From assembly GCF_032118995.1 (NCBI RefSeq), contig NC_092657.1, positions 7,379,391 to 7,443,390 of the forward strand: a stretch of DNA of 64,000 nucleotides. The letters run 5' to 3'. The stretch's first letter is position 1; each line of letters starts with the position of its first letter. The notes under the pieces were generated by a model. That model was not told the DNA's origin, searched no databases, and was given only the letters and a program-made list of their open reading frames with translations. A program made the translations under genes and the position numbers. Source of the DNA: Asterias amurensis. Lineage: Eukaryota; Echinodermata; Asteroidea; Forcipulatida; Asteriidae. This document shows, one piece after another, positions 1-44,788 of the stretch.

Positions 1-619
1 GATCTCAAACTTCTACAGGTTGGTCAGTTTATGTATATGGTGGATTACATAAAGGCCTTACACTGCCAGCAACTGTTTTGTTAGCAAAAACCAATTCTGT
101 AATGTTACTTTAATCATTTAACCAAAGGTGTCTTTAACGCAGTTCTGACACGAGATCAATCCTATCATACTGCAAATGCATCAAATCTTACTTGTCAGGA
201 ATTTGAACTTCCAGATCAAAAACTCCATCTGAATATGGCGAACTATCAGCTCCAATTATCTCTGCAAGAAATCAACACATTGTTACAGCACTGACAAGAA
301 AAAGACTAAAATGTGTTTGATAAAAGTAAGAGAATGAGAGATTGAAGTCCAGAATGCACTGACAGACTGATATGATTGGTAGGATTGTCTCACACATTTG
401 CGTCCTGTGCTAGTATTATGAAACTAATCGTAAGCTCTAAAAGAGGTTTTTACTCTTAATCCTGAAACAGAACAAATGTAACAAAATGCACCAAAATGGT
501 TAGTTATTGCCATCTTGTGCATTTGACAGTTTTTTTAGATGTCATTCTTGTATTGAATTATATTGAATAGTACCTGAACAACTTATAATTAGGGAATAAC
601 AGTGCGAGTACAGTGTGAG
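1..619. other. Intergenic, no gene recognised
   Basis: AT-rich unique-looking sequence. The first ~50 bp (gatctcaaacttctacaggt) resemble the 3' part of the TTAA MITE. A gggaataacagtg word at 593 is shared with 54420. Confidence 0.5.
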
Positions 620-1105
620 TAAATATAAAACATTGTGAGAAACGGCTCCCTCTGAAGTGAAGTAGTTTTCGAGAACAATGTAATGTTCCACAAATTTGAT
701 TTTGAGACCTCAGATTTAGAATTTAAGGTCGCGAAATCAAGCATCTATAAGCACACAACTTCGTGAGACAAGGGTGTTTTTTTCTTTCATAGTTATCTCG
801 CAACTTCGACGACCAATTGAGCTGAAATTTTCACAGGTTGGTTGTTTTAGGCATATAATGTTGAGATACACCAAGTAAAGGCCCGGTCACACAGGCCCCG
901 ATAACGAGAACGAAAACGATAACGATAAAAATGCACGCCCTCGATTGGTTGAATAAGTGTGGGCGTATTCTGCGGGGAGCAATTCAAACAATCGCGAGCG
1001 TGCATTTTTATCGTTCTCGTTTTCGTTCTCGTTATCGGGGCCTGTGTGACCGGGCCTTAAGAAGACTCTTTGACAATTACCATTAGTGTCCAGTGTCTTC
1101 AAACA
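620..1105. mobile_element. TTAA-type 400-bp MITE, interrupted by the 179-bp MITE
   Basis: Bases 620-878 match the family from ataaaacattgtgagaaacg onward, and 1061-1105 supply its end (gaagactctttgacaattac ... gtccagtgtctt). The 5' third is missing. Confidence 0.85.
879..1057. mobile_element. 179-bp MITE with long terminal inverted repeats and TAA target duplication
   Basis: It opens aggcccggtcacacaggccc and closes with the reverse complement; the arms pair over about 65 bp (ataacgagaacg ... cgttctcgttat). Direct TAA copies flank it (876-878, 1058-1060), as in PIF/Harbinger-type insertions. It has no coding capacity. Confidence 0.9.
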
Positions 1106-2068
1106 ACAGTTAGAAGTCACCACTGCACTTCTGTGCATACTGTTGCAGGGCAAACACCCTTGCTCGATCAGTCCTAACACGAAAAACATGCTTGCACAAT
1201 GCAACAAAACCCCTTGTTGCATTTTGTTGCATTTGGCAGGATATGTAGAGGGACCCTAATGGTGGTTATGATTGGGGGAGTGGGGAGGGGGGTATTTGTT
1301 TATTACGTGCTTGAAGCTGTTGTATAGAATCCTTCTTGATCCCACATGACACTCCAGGAGGTGGGTCAGTCTCAAGCCTACTCAGCTCTTTAGGAATCCT
1401 TACAGACATGACAGATCGACGCATCTTTCTATGAAAGAAACAAAGAAACTAATTGAAGTTATTGGGGAACATTGAAAGATTACTTCAATTTTAGTAATTT
1501 AGCAATTTTAGTAATTCTCACTGTTTTATATTATCAACAGCTGTCCATTGCTCGTTACCAAGTAAGTTTTTAGCTAAACAATTATTTCAAGTAATTACCA
1601 ATTTAATGTCCATGCCTTTAAAAATGCCACAAAAACAGTCATTCCTAAATAGCTAATGACAATGTCTGGTAGAAACTAACATAAAATACATTCATTAACT
1701 AAATGCAAAACAAAGTGTTTGTCGATGGATAAAGAAAAATATAAGAGATAACCATACATGTGACAATTTGTTCTATAACAAACAATATCAACAGGGAAAA
1801 CTCTACTTGTGGTACTTGGTACTTAACCGGGCACTTGCCTCTATAATCTTATTAGGCATAATTTTAATAAAGTTATACAAAGAAAAGTGTATCGTCTCCA
1901 CGAAAGTGAAGGAGACAATAGCGGAACGAACCTCATACTCATATATAGTTCTAGCTTTTTAACCTGCACCTAGTTGTGTTGGATTTTGCAAACTCTTGGT
2001 CTCCGCTGTCGTGACGCCACGCTGCACCCATCCCAGTTTAGCAAAATTTGTGCTGCTTGGCAAAGGGT
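1106..2068. other. Intergenic, no gene recognised
   Basis: No convincing coding frame, repeat family or RNA gene is visible. The open frame at 1768-1962 has no recognisable protein character. Confidence 0.5.
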
Positions 2069-2145
2069 AGCCCCACTTGTGTGGCCAAGGCTAGCTGAAT
2101 CCTAGCTGAAGGATTCAGCTAGCCTTAGCCAAACAAGTGGGGCTA
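2069..2145. repeat. Hairpin (tagccccacttgt stem)
   Basis: The arms tagccccacttgtgtggcca and agccaaacaagtggggcta pair, with the inner stem gctagctgaatcc / ggattcagctagc, around an 8-bp loop. Confidence 0.9.
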
Positions 2146-2229
2146 GGCAAACGGATCACCTCACAAGCTTTGCCTCTTTTGTATGGGTCCCCCACAGTTT
2201 CATGAATTTAATGTCAATGCTTATTATTC

Positions 2230-2572
2230 ATTCATAAATACCCAAGACAGTTTCGCTATTCCTATTGGGTGAGAGTGCGTCACGTGGGGGTGTTTAAACC
2301 TTTGATAATGACCAGTAAAAAGTGTTCAAACACGGGCTTGACTTGCGAGCTTGCACCTGTGCTTATAAGACAGTTTCTTTATTCCTTTTGGTCGAGGACA
2401 GTTGTGCCACATCAAGCAACGCGCACATGAGTTGTTTACCCGAGGGCTTTACCATTTCATAGCTGGAGGGGTGTTGTGTTGAAAGAAATCATTGAAAAAT
2501 TATCACTTTTGCATTTATGTTACTTTTTGACAAAAAGTGTTGATGGTTTTGAGCGAAAAGGTATTAATGAAT
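2230..2572. mobile_element. 'attcataaatacc' TIR element
   Basis: The left end attcataaataccc (2230-2243) and right end ggtattaatgaat (2560-2572) are inverted. Within are gttataagacagttt-like and gtgttgtgttgaaagaaatc segments shared with copies at 6775 and 39326. A long hairpin adjoins its right end. Confidence 0.82.
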
Positions 2573-2751
2573 GGGAATCAAAGTGTGTTGAGTCGGTTTT
2601 CAACTAGTGTAGTGGTTTTAACCCGCCGAGGCCTGGTTCTTGATAATTCACTTTGACTTCATCTCGGTAAAATTATCAAGAACCAGGCCTCGGCGGGTTT
2701 AAACCACTAGTTCGTTGAAAACCTCTTCACCACACATTGATTCCCTATTAA
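2573..2751. repeat. Long hairpin joined to the TIR element (stem with gccgaggcctgg)
   Basis: The arms of about 75-80 bp (gggaatcaaagtgtgttga ... acccgccgaggcctggttct/tgataat and its reverse complement) flank a short loop near 2651-2668. Confidence 0.9.
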
Positions 2752-3039
2752 TCTTATCAAACAACTATTTATTTCTTAATTTCTAACTTACAATTCCTTT
2801 GATTTTACATTGATTGTGATTTTGAATGATAAACTGAAACTGAAACTCACAAAAAAACATGACTCAAGACCCTATATCCTGGTGTCATGTGTTTTCAGTA
2901 GGACAACAGGAAAATTGTTCACAATCAAAAACTGTAAAAAAAAATTTCAAATCATCTATCCAATTTTTTAATAATAACACTTACACTTCATGGTGTGTTG
3001 AAATTTTTAAAGTTTTGGTTTTACGTTGCGAGAGACAGT

Positions 3040-3290
3040 CCGCCATTAACAGTGCTTATGCATGCACGACATTGGAGCAACGTCATAATGTTTTCACACC
3101 TTTCATTGGTTGGTATTTGATTGAATATTCAGAAGCTAGTATGGCGTGCAAAATAAATCAAAAATATTATTCAATTACTACTTAACAAATTTAATACATT
3201 TTTGTCCTAAGGCATTTAGGCTACTATATTAGAATCCAGAGATATCATAAATCATTAAAGTAAAACACCCCACCAACCCCCTTGAAACAC
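3040..3290. repeat. Dispersed repeat shared with 55920-56110
   Basis: The words catgcacgacattggagcaa, ttggttggtatttgattgaa, agctagtatggcgtgcaaaa and agaatccagagatatca recur in the same order near 55930-56105. The 108-codon frame at 2859-3185 overlaps this repeat and is not treated as a gene. Confidence 0.8.
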
Positions 3291-3673
3291 ACACACTTCA
3301 TAACAATCTGTTTTCCCCCATTTCAGACCAGTAATGTTTGGTTTCAGGAGATAAGAAACCAATCTATGATATTTTCTCTTTATTTATTACGCTTATCAGA
3401 ATTTATTACAGTATGCAGTAAATTAAAATTTAAAAAAAAAATTGTAATTTTCACTTAAATATTTTAATATTTTCCCCATATTGGCACACCATAGAATCCC
3501 AAATAGTAACCACCTCACGTGATCCATCTAGTGACTAAAGCAGAATGAAACTCAATCTAGCAGATAGTAATTTTGTTTTGAACTTTTGAGGTGGGATGAT
3601 GTTTCTTTGACTCATTTGAATGTTGGTATAATAATGCACTAGTGATTAGTACCAAAAATCATGCAAAAATCAA

Positions 3674-3931
3674 TCATTTTATAAATGTTTGAGCATTTAT
3701 ATAGCCAACGACAGGAAACTTTTTTCTCATCATGATTAAGCCTGATGAAAATACAGATCGTGAGTACACTGCATAGCTTCTGTCACCGGTGCGGCTTGCA
3801 CAATCTCGCGGTAAACGGGAATCAAAGTTGGGGACCGAAAACATATGAGGGTCGATAACGTATGACGCTACGACCTCCTCTATAGTATTGCTCAAGACGT
3901 CAATGCCAAGGGAGTAGGTGCATGAATCCAT
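3674..3931 (-). CDS. Possible first coding exon of an unidentified divergent gene
   Basis: The minus strand is open for 85 codons from an ATG at 3931. The N-terminal part (MDSCTYSLGIDVLSNTIEEV and what follows, to about residue 47) looks protein-like, and a possible donor (cgcaccg|gtgaca) occurs near 3785. Upstream on the minus strand lies unrepeated sequence resembling a 5' UTR. I do not recognise the family and see no second exon between 1 and 3673. It could equally be a chance open frame. Confidence 0.3.
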   Translation of the reverse strand: MDSCTYSLGIDVLSNTIEEVVASYVIDPHMFSVPNFDSRLPRDCASRTGDRSYAVYSRSVFSSGLIMMRKKFPVVGYINAQTFIK

Positions 3932-4542
3932 GATGGAGGAAGGTATAGAAACTTACACAAAGTCCGATTACACTGACAGGCAGAACACCTTTTCTCCACC
4001 TTCGTCCGACCGACCACACACTGACCAACTGACCACACACAACTCAACTCCAAAAACGTGTTGTTTACGCGCGCCGCCTCTCTCTCTACTCTCTAGCAGC
4101 TAACTGCATTTCTGCTATTTTCTGCACGACTCTCTATAGCACGACCACACACACACAGTAAACAACCGTCGGATTGATACACTTAGTAAAAGTTATTTAT
4201 TTACAAATCTCTTCTTTAACCTTAACTTTAACAAAATATTTGTTAAAGTGCTCTGTTAAAATTCCAATTCTTAACTTAGATAAAATTTAATCTACTTCTT
4301 GTAATTATTTTAAAAATAAGACACTTATTCAATATGTCTAATAACTTAATTTTGTTAAGGCTGTCTTTAATAAAGATGGCTGCGCCCGTAACGAGAGCAT
4401 GATTTACAGTACAGTCATAGAGCTATATAATAAGACCTTTTCTTTTATATAGTTCTATATATTAGTTCTTTTATATAGCTCTATGAGTACAGTCGATGAC
4501 GACATTCTCTATTTCTAGGATTCATTTGATGCAGAAATCATA
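3932..4542. promoter_or_regulatory. Probable POLR3B promoter and 5' UTR, perhaps bidirectional
   Basis: This stretch separates the POLR3B start codon from a possible minus-strand first exon. Its first half is richer in C and G than the surroundings (for example around 4060-4080). No TATA box stands out. A short inverted repeat (tagagctatata / tatatagctcta) spans about 4418-4488, and a splice-acceptor-like tract ends at 4518. Assignment rests on position only. Confidence 0.4.
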
Positions 4543-38754
<34,212 letters not shown>

Positions 38755-38878
38755 AGGAGACAGCAGGAAATGCTACGGCCAATAGAGAAACATGTTTAGC
38801 ATCCCCGCCCGCTTCCTTTCTAGAAGACACCTCCTTCTTTTTCCTTTTTAAAAGGATACATTTTAGCAATTTTGACAA

Positions 38879-38884
38879 AATAAA
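38879..38884 (+). promoter_or_regulatory. Candidate polyadenylation signal of POLR3B
   Basis: An AATAAA hexamer lies 125 bp after the POLR3B stop in AT-rich sequence, giving a plausible short 3' UTR. Other AT-rich hexamers occur near 39250, so the cleavage site is not certain. Confidence 0.45.
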
Positions 38885-39325
38885 AACAAACTCCTTTTTT
38901 TGAAAGAGTAGGATGCTAAACCGATTTTGTTTATTTGGCTTTATAATTCAGAATCTACAATACATTATGTTTGCCAAAGGATTCAAAGCATCTCAACTTG
39001 GGGTCTTAAGGTATTCACTCAAATTATTTTCAACAATTTCTTCATTTTGTTGTTGTTTTAGTGTTTGATGTTTGCCCTTTAAAGACCATAGCGGCTGTAC
39101 GTGGTTTGTACCCAAACCAAATAGAGAATATAAACAGCAATAAGATTTGACCTACTTTAATTCGATCAAGATGTCTTAAAAAGGTCTTGACTTGAATTTA
39201 TTTGTCCATTAAAAAGACAAAAATGGGAAATTTACATTAATACAAAACATTAATAAAAAGCTCCAAAACAGAACATTAACTCAAAAATACAGAAATTAAG
39301 TTATTGGTTCTGACCTTAAATCTTT

Positions 39326-39769
39326 ATTCATAAATACCCCAGACAGTTTCTCTACTCCTATTGGTGGAGAGCGCGTCACATGGGTGTGCATAAACCTTTT
39401 GTTAATGACCGGTAAAAAGTGCTAATTCATGAGCGTGACACGCGAGCTTGCACCTGTTCTTATAAGACAGTTTCTTCATTCTTATTAGTCGAGAGCAACG
39501 GCTGAAACAGTTGTGCCACATCACGCGATACGCGCGACGCCCACAGCATTCCCTTATAAGGAGTTGTTTACGCGAGGGCAGCAGAGGGCTCTACCATTTC
39601 ATAGCTGGAGGGGTGTTGTGTTGAAAGAAATCATTTGACAATTATAATTTTTGCATTTATTTTACTTTTTGACCAAAAAGTGATGTTGTTTTTGACCGAA
39701 AGGTATTTATGAATGGGAATCAAAGTGTGTTGAATCGGTTTTCAACTAGTGGTTTAAACCCGCCGAGGC
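39326..39769. mobile_element. 'attcataaatacc' TIR element with half hairpin
   Basis: The left TIR is 39326-39338 and the right ggtatttatgaat is 39702-39714. It is followed by half of the gccgaggcctgg hairpin (to about 39775), which abuts the reverse-transcriptase fragment. Confidence 0.85.
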
Positions 39770-40295
39770 CTGGTTTTCACGGCCGTCCGTCGTGCTGACA
39801 TACGTCTCCTCACAGTGTAAGCATCTTCTAGGGTGAGCGACTGACGTAAGATGTAGTCCATGACGATGACAAACAAGTAGGGCGCCAACGTATCTCCCTG
39901 GAGCACACCAGATGTCGTGTTAAATTCGTCAGTGCAACCCGAGGATGTGTTGGTGTACAGTGACATTGCGTTGATGAAAGCTGTTAGTATGCCGTAGATG
40001 ATAGAATCTGTCTCAGGGCTCCGCGGTCGACACTGTCGAATGCTTTGGAGAAGTCGACAAAGCTTATCACCATACTCCGCTTCCTTGAGCGGCACGCATC
40101 AATTGCCATTCAAAGACATGCTACCTGTTCAGCAGTGTTGCGATTGGGTCGGAACCAGCGTGCAATGGTAGGATGAGGGTCTCTAGCCGCTCGAAGACGG
40201 ACCAATAGCAGCCGGTTGAATAGTTTGGCGTAAACTGACATGAGGCTGAGTCCGCGTTGGTTGGTTAGTTGCGAGCTGTTCCCCTTTTTGGGAAT
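39770..40295 (-). pseudogene. Non-LTR reverse transcriptase fragment with a frame disruption
   Basis: The minus strand gives NQRGLSLMSVYAKLFNRLLL, RWFRPNRNTAEQVACL then a stop, then MVISFVDFSKAFDSVDR (motif with the first catalytic aspartate) and TSGVLQGDTLAPYLFVIVMD. The motifs are those of a non-LTR reverse transcriptase. The fragment is cut at both ends, and both flanks are pieces of an 'attcataaatacc' TIR element. Confidence 0.85.
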
Positions 40296-40380
40296 TGGCC
40301 ATTATCAAAGGTTTAAACACCCCCATGTGACGCGCTCTCCACCAATAGGAATTGCATAACTGTCTGAGGTATTTATGAAT
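40296..40380. mobile_element. Right-end fragment of an 'attcataaatacc' element
   Basis: The segment ggccattatcaaaggtttaa ... gtctgaggtatttatgaat is the reverse complement of the family's left end. It closes the composite that begins at 39326. Confidence 0.8.
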
Positions 40381-40989
40381 AATGATTAAAGTCATGTGGT
40401 GAAAGAAGAGTCACAATGGTTGTTGATTTTTTCACCCAAAAAAGGGGGTAATGGCCTGACATTTTGACCCAAGCAGATCCAATTACTCCTCCATGCTTAC
40501 GAAGGCTAAATAACAACACAAACAGTAGTAACTAAATGTAAAACAAGCAGTGAAGTGGAATTACATGAATATATAGAGAGTCAGAAAGCTCACAGAAAAA
40601 AAGCAAGAAGTAAGCATTTGAAAGTGAGACAAAGGAGGGCAGCGGGTTTGGTATTTAATGTGTTACAGATATAAATGTTCATTAACCTTCACCTGAAGGT
40701 TTTACTTCCTGTGCCAGACATTTGACAATCCAACAAAGTTGGCTCAATTTATTGCCTTTTTCCCCCAGGTGTTATGATAGCAAGCATGTACAGTACTTTC
40801 AGTTAAGTTCAAAGTGTATTTTTATTCTTGGCAAGATGTAAATTATGCTGTATAAAAAAGAGTACAGAGACTACTTGAGAAAAGTGCCTCTACTACACAA
40901 AATTGTCTGTGTTATTTTGCCTGTGTTTGTTTTGGTACTGTTGTGTGTATGGTTAGCAATCATTTGGTACATGGAGGTTTACCTCCATG

Positions 40990-41295
40990 GAACTCTCCAC
41001 GCATGGCTGATCCTATTCTTGTCTGCTTCATGGAGTGTTTAGGTAGCAACCTTGGCTCACAGGATGCCTCTTTTTGTTCACTTCGCCCACACACCTTGGT
41101 GTCTTTTATTACCAAGTATAATGCCATCATAGAGTAGGCAGTAGGTACATACATGTAGCTGTGAAATGATTTGTACATGTACTGCCCATAGGTTGGCCAT
41201 ACTACATGTATGGGAACCAGTTGGGTAGTACTACTTGCATTGAGTGCACACTCACTCTGAATTGTCCTGTAATTCCATCCACAGTACTCATTTAA
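40990..41295. repeat. Local segmental duplication, copy 1
   Basis: Segments acgcatggctgatcctattc, gtctgcttcatggagtgttt, gtagctgtgaaatgatttgt and taattccatccacag recur in the same order at 41955-42255. The pair is split by a TTAA MITE. Confidence 0.85.
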
Positions 41296-41308
41296 GGGCC
41301 CAAATCCT

Positions 41309-41638
41309 TTAAAGGCAGTAAGTGGACACTGTTCCTAATTACTCAAAATAATTATTATTGGTAACGAGTAATGGGGAGAGGTTGATAGCATAAAACATTG
41401 TGAGAAACGGCTCCCTCTGAAGTGACCTAGTTTTCAAAAAGAATTAATTTTCCACGAATTTGATTTTGAGACCTCATAATTAGATGTTGAGGTCTCAAAG
41501 TCAAGCATATGAATGCACAACTTTGTGTGACAAGGATGTTTTTTCTTTCATTAGTATCTTGCAACTTCAATGATCAATTGTGCTCAAACGTTATGTTATT
41601 TTATGCATATCTTGAGATACACCAAGTCTTTTACTTAA
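41309..41638. mobile_element. TTAA-type MITE, 3' end eroded
   Basis: It begins ttaaaggcagtaagtggaca and runs to gagatacaccaagtc. It sits between the two copies of a local duplication. Confidence 0.85.
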
Positions 41639-41639
41639 A

Positions 41640-41798
41640 GGGACACATTGCCCAGTAGAACAATTTTTTCTTTACAAAAACTGGTTACGCCTGAAATTCC
41701 ATTAAGTTTACATTTTTGCAACTGGTGCCCCACTCATCCTTTGCTTAGCAAAGCTTAGCCATGGCTTAACAGCTTTATGAAATTGAGACATGGGCCCA
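41640..41798. mobile_element. Diverged 'gggccc' MITE
   Basis: Shared words are ctggtgccccactcatcctt, tgcttagcaaagc and agctttatgaaattgagaca; the left terminus is decayed. Confidence 0.6.
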
Positions 41799-41954
41799 GC
41801 TTACATCAGATTGAAGCTTTGTATGTTAATATTAAATATTCAACTTGTGCCAAAACTCATAACGCTGTATGTTCGGCCAAGTTCAGATTACTGTGCAGAG
41901 ATGGGGGACCAACAGTTGCAGATGGTTTTAACCAGATGGTTTTCAATGATTGTT

Positions 41955-42255
41955 AACAATCACGCATGGATGATCCTATTATTGTCTGCTTCATTGAGTG
42001 TTATATCACTTTAGTAACCTTGGCTCACATGATGCTAATTCTTTTGTTCACTAATCACCCACGCACGACTATTATCATATAGAGAGGGTAGTTGGGAAAT
42101 GATTTGTACTATTGTACATGTACTGCTCTTGGCCTATCAAAGCCATACCTTATAGCTATGTCAAGGTCCCAAAGGCTGTCCCAGCTGTTGTGAACCAGTT
42201 AGGTAGTCTCAACATGGTCCACTTAACTTTCCTGTATTTCCATCCACAGAACTCG
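41955..42255. repeat. Local segmental duplication, copy 2
   Basis: This copy reads acgcatggatgatcctatta, gtctgcttcattgagtgtta, tagttgggaaatgatttgta and tatttccatccacag, clearly homologous to copy 1 with moderate divergence. Confidence 0.85.
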
Positions 42256-42257
42256 GG

Positions 42258-42392
42258 GCCCAATTTCATAAAGCCTGTAAGCATAAAATATTGAAGAAGA
42301 AAAAAACTTCTTAACAAAAACTGGTGCCCCCCCCATGCTTTGCTTAGCAACGAAAAACAGCTTTATGAAATTGGTCCATGGGCCTAGCATCA
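42258..42392. mobile_element. 'gggcccaatttcataaagc' MITE
   Basis: The left end is gggcccaatttcataaagcc and the right is gctttatgaaattggtccat. The interior gtgccccccccatgctttgc is shared with a diverged copy at about 41640-41795, and a fragment is at 25415-25490. Confidence 0.78.
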
Positions 42393-44038
42393 GATGCAAG
42401 CTGTATGTAATCAAATCTTTAACCTATGCTGAGCATCATGAAGCTGTATACACTAGTACTGACCGAGTTCAGATTTCTGTGCAGCGAGAAAGGTGACCAC
42501 TGTTATTTGCGACACTAACTGTCACCTGTTATCGTTTGCAAAGCGTTTTAATTTGTTAACTTGGCCGATTGCTGTTTCCTGTTGAATTCTGCTGCAGTGA
42601 AATCACCATTGACAACCTGCCAGGCCCGACCCACAGAATGTGTACATGATGTATGTACATTATCAGTTCCATGAGTGTACATGGCCCCACAGTGATTTGA
42701 ACTCCATAATAATAAAAAGCCATCATCCATAACATGTTGTTGCATTTAGTTAAAAGTTTGTGGAACAACTTCACACAATTAAATTGTCTTCAGAAGTTTT
42801 AAAGAAAGTGTCATCTGTAGTGGAAAGGTTGTTTTGTACTAAAAAATACTTCAAAGATTTGCATTTTTTTATTGACTTAAGTGGTAATCGTTTTAGTTAT
42901 TTATGTAAAAAAAGAATGCAAATGTGTATGGCACTACTATTCATATTTAAAAAAAGAAACAGCTGGAGTTATTTCATCCAGTAGTCGAGACTGAATATTC
43001 ATAAGTGTTTTTTGTGTGTTTGTTTGTCATGCCCGTCGGCCTGAAAGTCTATCCAAGCCTATACCACATGTAGGTCAGCCCTTCTATTAAATTGTCCAAC
43101 TTTTTTCCAAGACCCAAATAAGATGCATGGAGCACCTTTGGTTCAGGCGCTGCCATGGGATCAAGTGACGATAACTAGAGCAAGCTAGTTGAAAAGTTGA
43201 CTAGGACTTACTATGTGGAAGTGAAGTAAATAACAAGAAGTCCCCTCAATCCACAAAAGCGCCAAGTAACGGTAAATAAAAACAGGATTTTTCAGAACTG
43301 TGACAGTTCTCCCGATTTCCGAATTGGTGATCCTGATAACAATGAATAATGTGGGAACATTTTATTAGCAGAAAGGCTGACCTATTTATGTACCCAACCC
43401 TTGGAACAAGAAGGAGAACTTTTTACTTGTTATGAGACAAAAAGATTCTAGATTTGTTATATACCCTTAATACAGCCACACGGCATGGTCTTTTGATCAA
43501 TTATAAAAAACTGCAAAGGTTTTTTGTATGAGGACAAATTTTTGATTAACATGTAACATGAGTAACAGTTATGAGTGTCTTATGACATTTTTCAGAACTA
43601 AAATAATGTGAAAGATTCTACAACATAAGTTTTGCCAATTAAACATCCATGAAAGATGTTGCTGAAACTGGTGTTCAAAGTACAAAAAAAAAACAATTCA
43701 CACATAAAAAAAAGGGCTCAATTAATTTTGTTCAGTTGATGTTTATTTATTAACAACAGTATGATTAAGCAATCACCAAATATTTATTTAGTTCAATAAA
43801 AGTTGAAGTAATTTTCTTATAAAAATGAATGACCTGTACATGTAAAAGCCACTATGGTCACTGCAGATTGCATGCTATGCAGGCAAAACACACCATGCTT
43901 TCCATTAACAGTCTGGGTTTACTCTAATCCAGCACACAGATGTCATCCTTCATGCAATAAACAATCATTGGACAATATCAGTTTGGCAATCACGTGTTTA
44001 CTGCTGCGGAGGCTTTTGAAAGGTGTATAATCTTGCCC
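42393..44038. other. Intergenic, no gene recognised
   Basis: AT-rich sequence with short open frames only. A run of gtacat words lies near 42640-42680. Confidence 0.5.
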
Positions 44039-44269
44039 TTAAAGGCACTGGACACTAGGCCTATTGGTTATTACAAAAAAAAACCACTTTTATTATGCAT
44101 CTGAAAGCACACAAAATTGTGCAACAAGGGAGCTTTTTCTCATTATTGCAAATCTTGCAAATCAGATGGCCGATTGAGCCTAAATTTTTGCAGGTTTGTT
44201 ATTTAATACATGTTGGGATTCACCAAGTGGGAATACGTGACAATAACCAAACATGCCCATGCCTTTAAC
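44039..44269. mobile_element. Short subfamily copy of the TTAA-type MITE
   Basis: It begins ttaaaggcactggacactag and ends ccaaacatgcccatgccttt with TTAA at the close; the middle is reduced. Confidence 0.8.
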
Positions 44270-44788
44270 ATGTAAACAATTACTTTGAACTTCATTGAAA
44301 ACAATACAAAATGCAGCACAATACATGAGTTCTTAAATAAAATGTAAAAATTTTCAATTAACTTCTTAGTACATGTAGTTAAACCTTTCACCATAAAGAT
44401 TCTGTAATTGGGAGAGGATACAATTTCTAAATTTTAAAGGCCGTTCAATGCATGTCCCAAATACTTCATGCAGTAAAAATGATTGAAGTATAAAAATAAA
44501 ATATTCTTTCAAACACCAAAAATTTTAAAAAAATATGACATTGGCATGATTAGGTGAGTTGTTTGATTGTTTCTCATGTATGAAATTCTTGTCTCACATG
44601 GGACAAGTTTATTCATTCATTCCCTTCAGAGTAAACACAAAAACAAGGTTTTACAAGTAAGTTGAGTAGTTTATGAGTGAGTTCATGATTAGGGCAGCAC
44701 CAGTGATTTGGGATCAAGTGTGACAAAGTTCAGGGTAAATAAACATGTCTACAACTATAGTTCTAAATTGTTGAATGAAAACCTCTAA

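Noticed and set aside
2859..3185. 108-codon plus-strand open frame
   Set aside because: It overlaps a dispersed repeat also found at 55920-56110 and shows no recognisable protein features.
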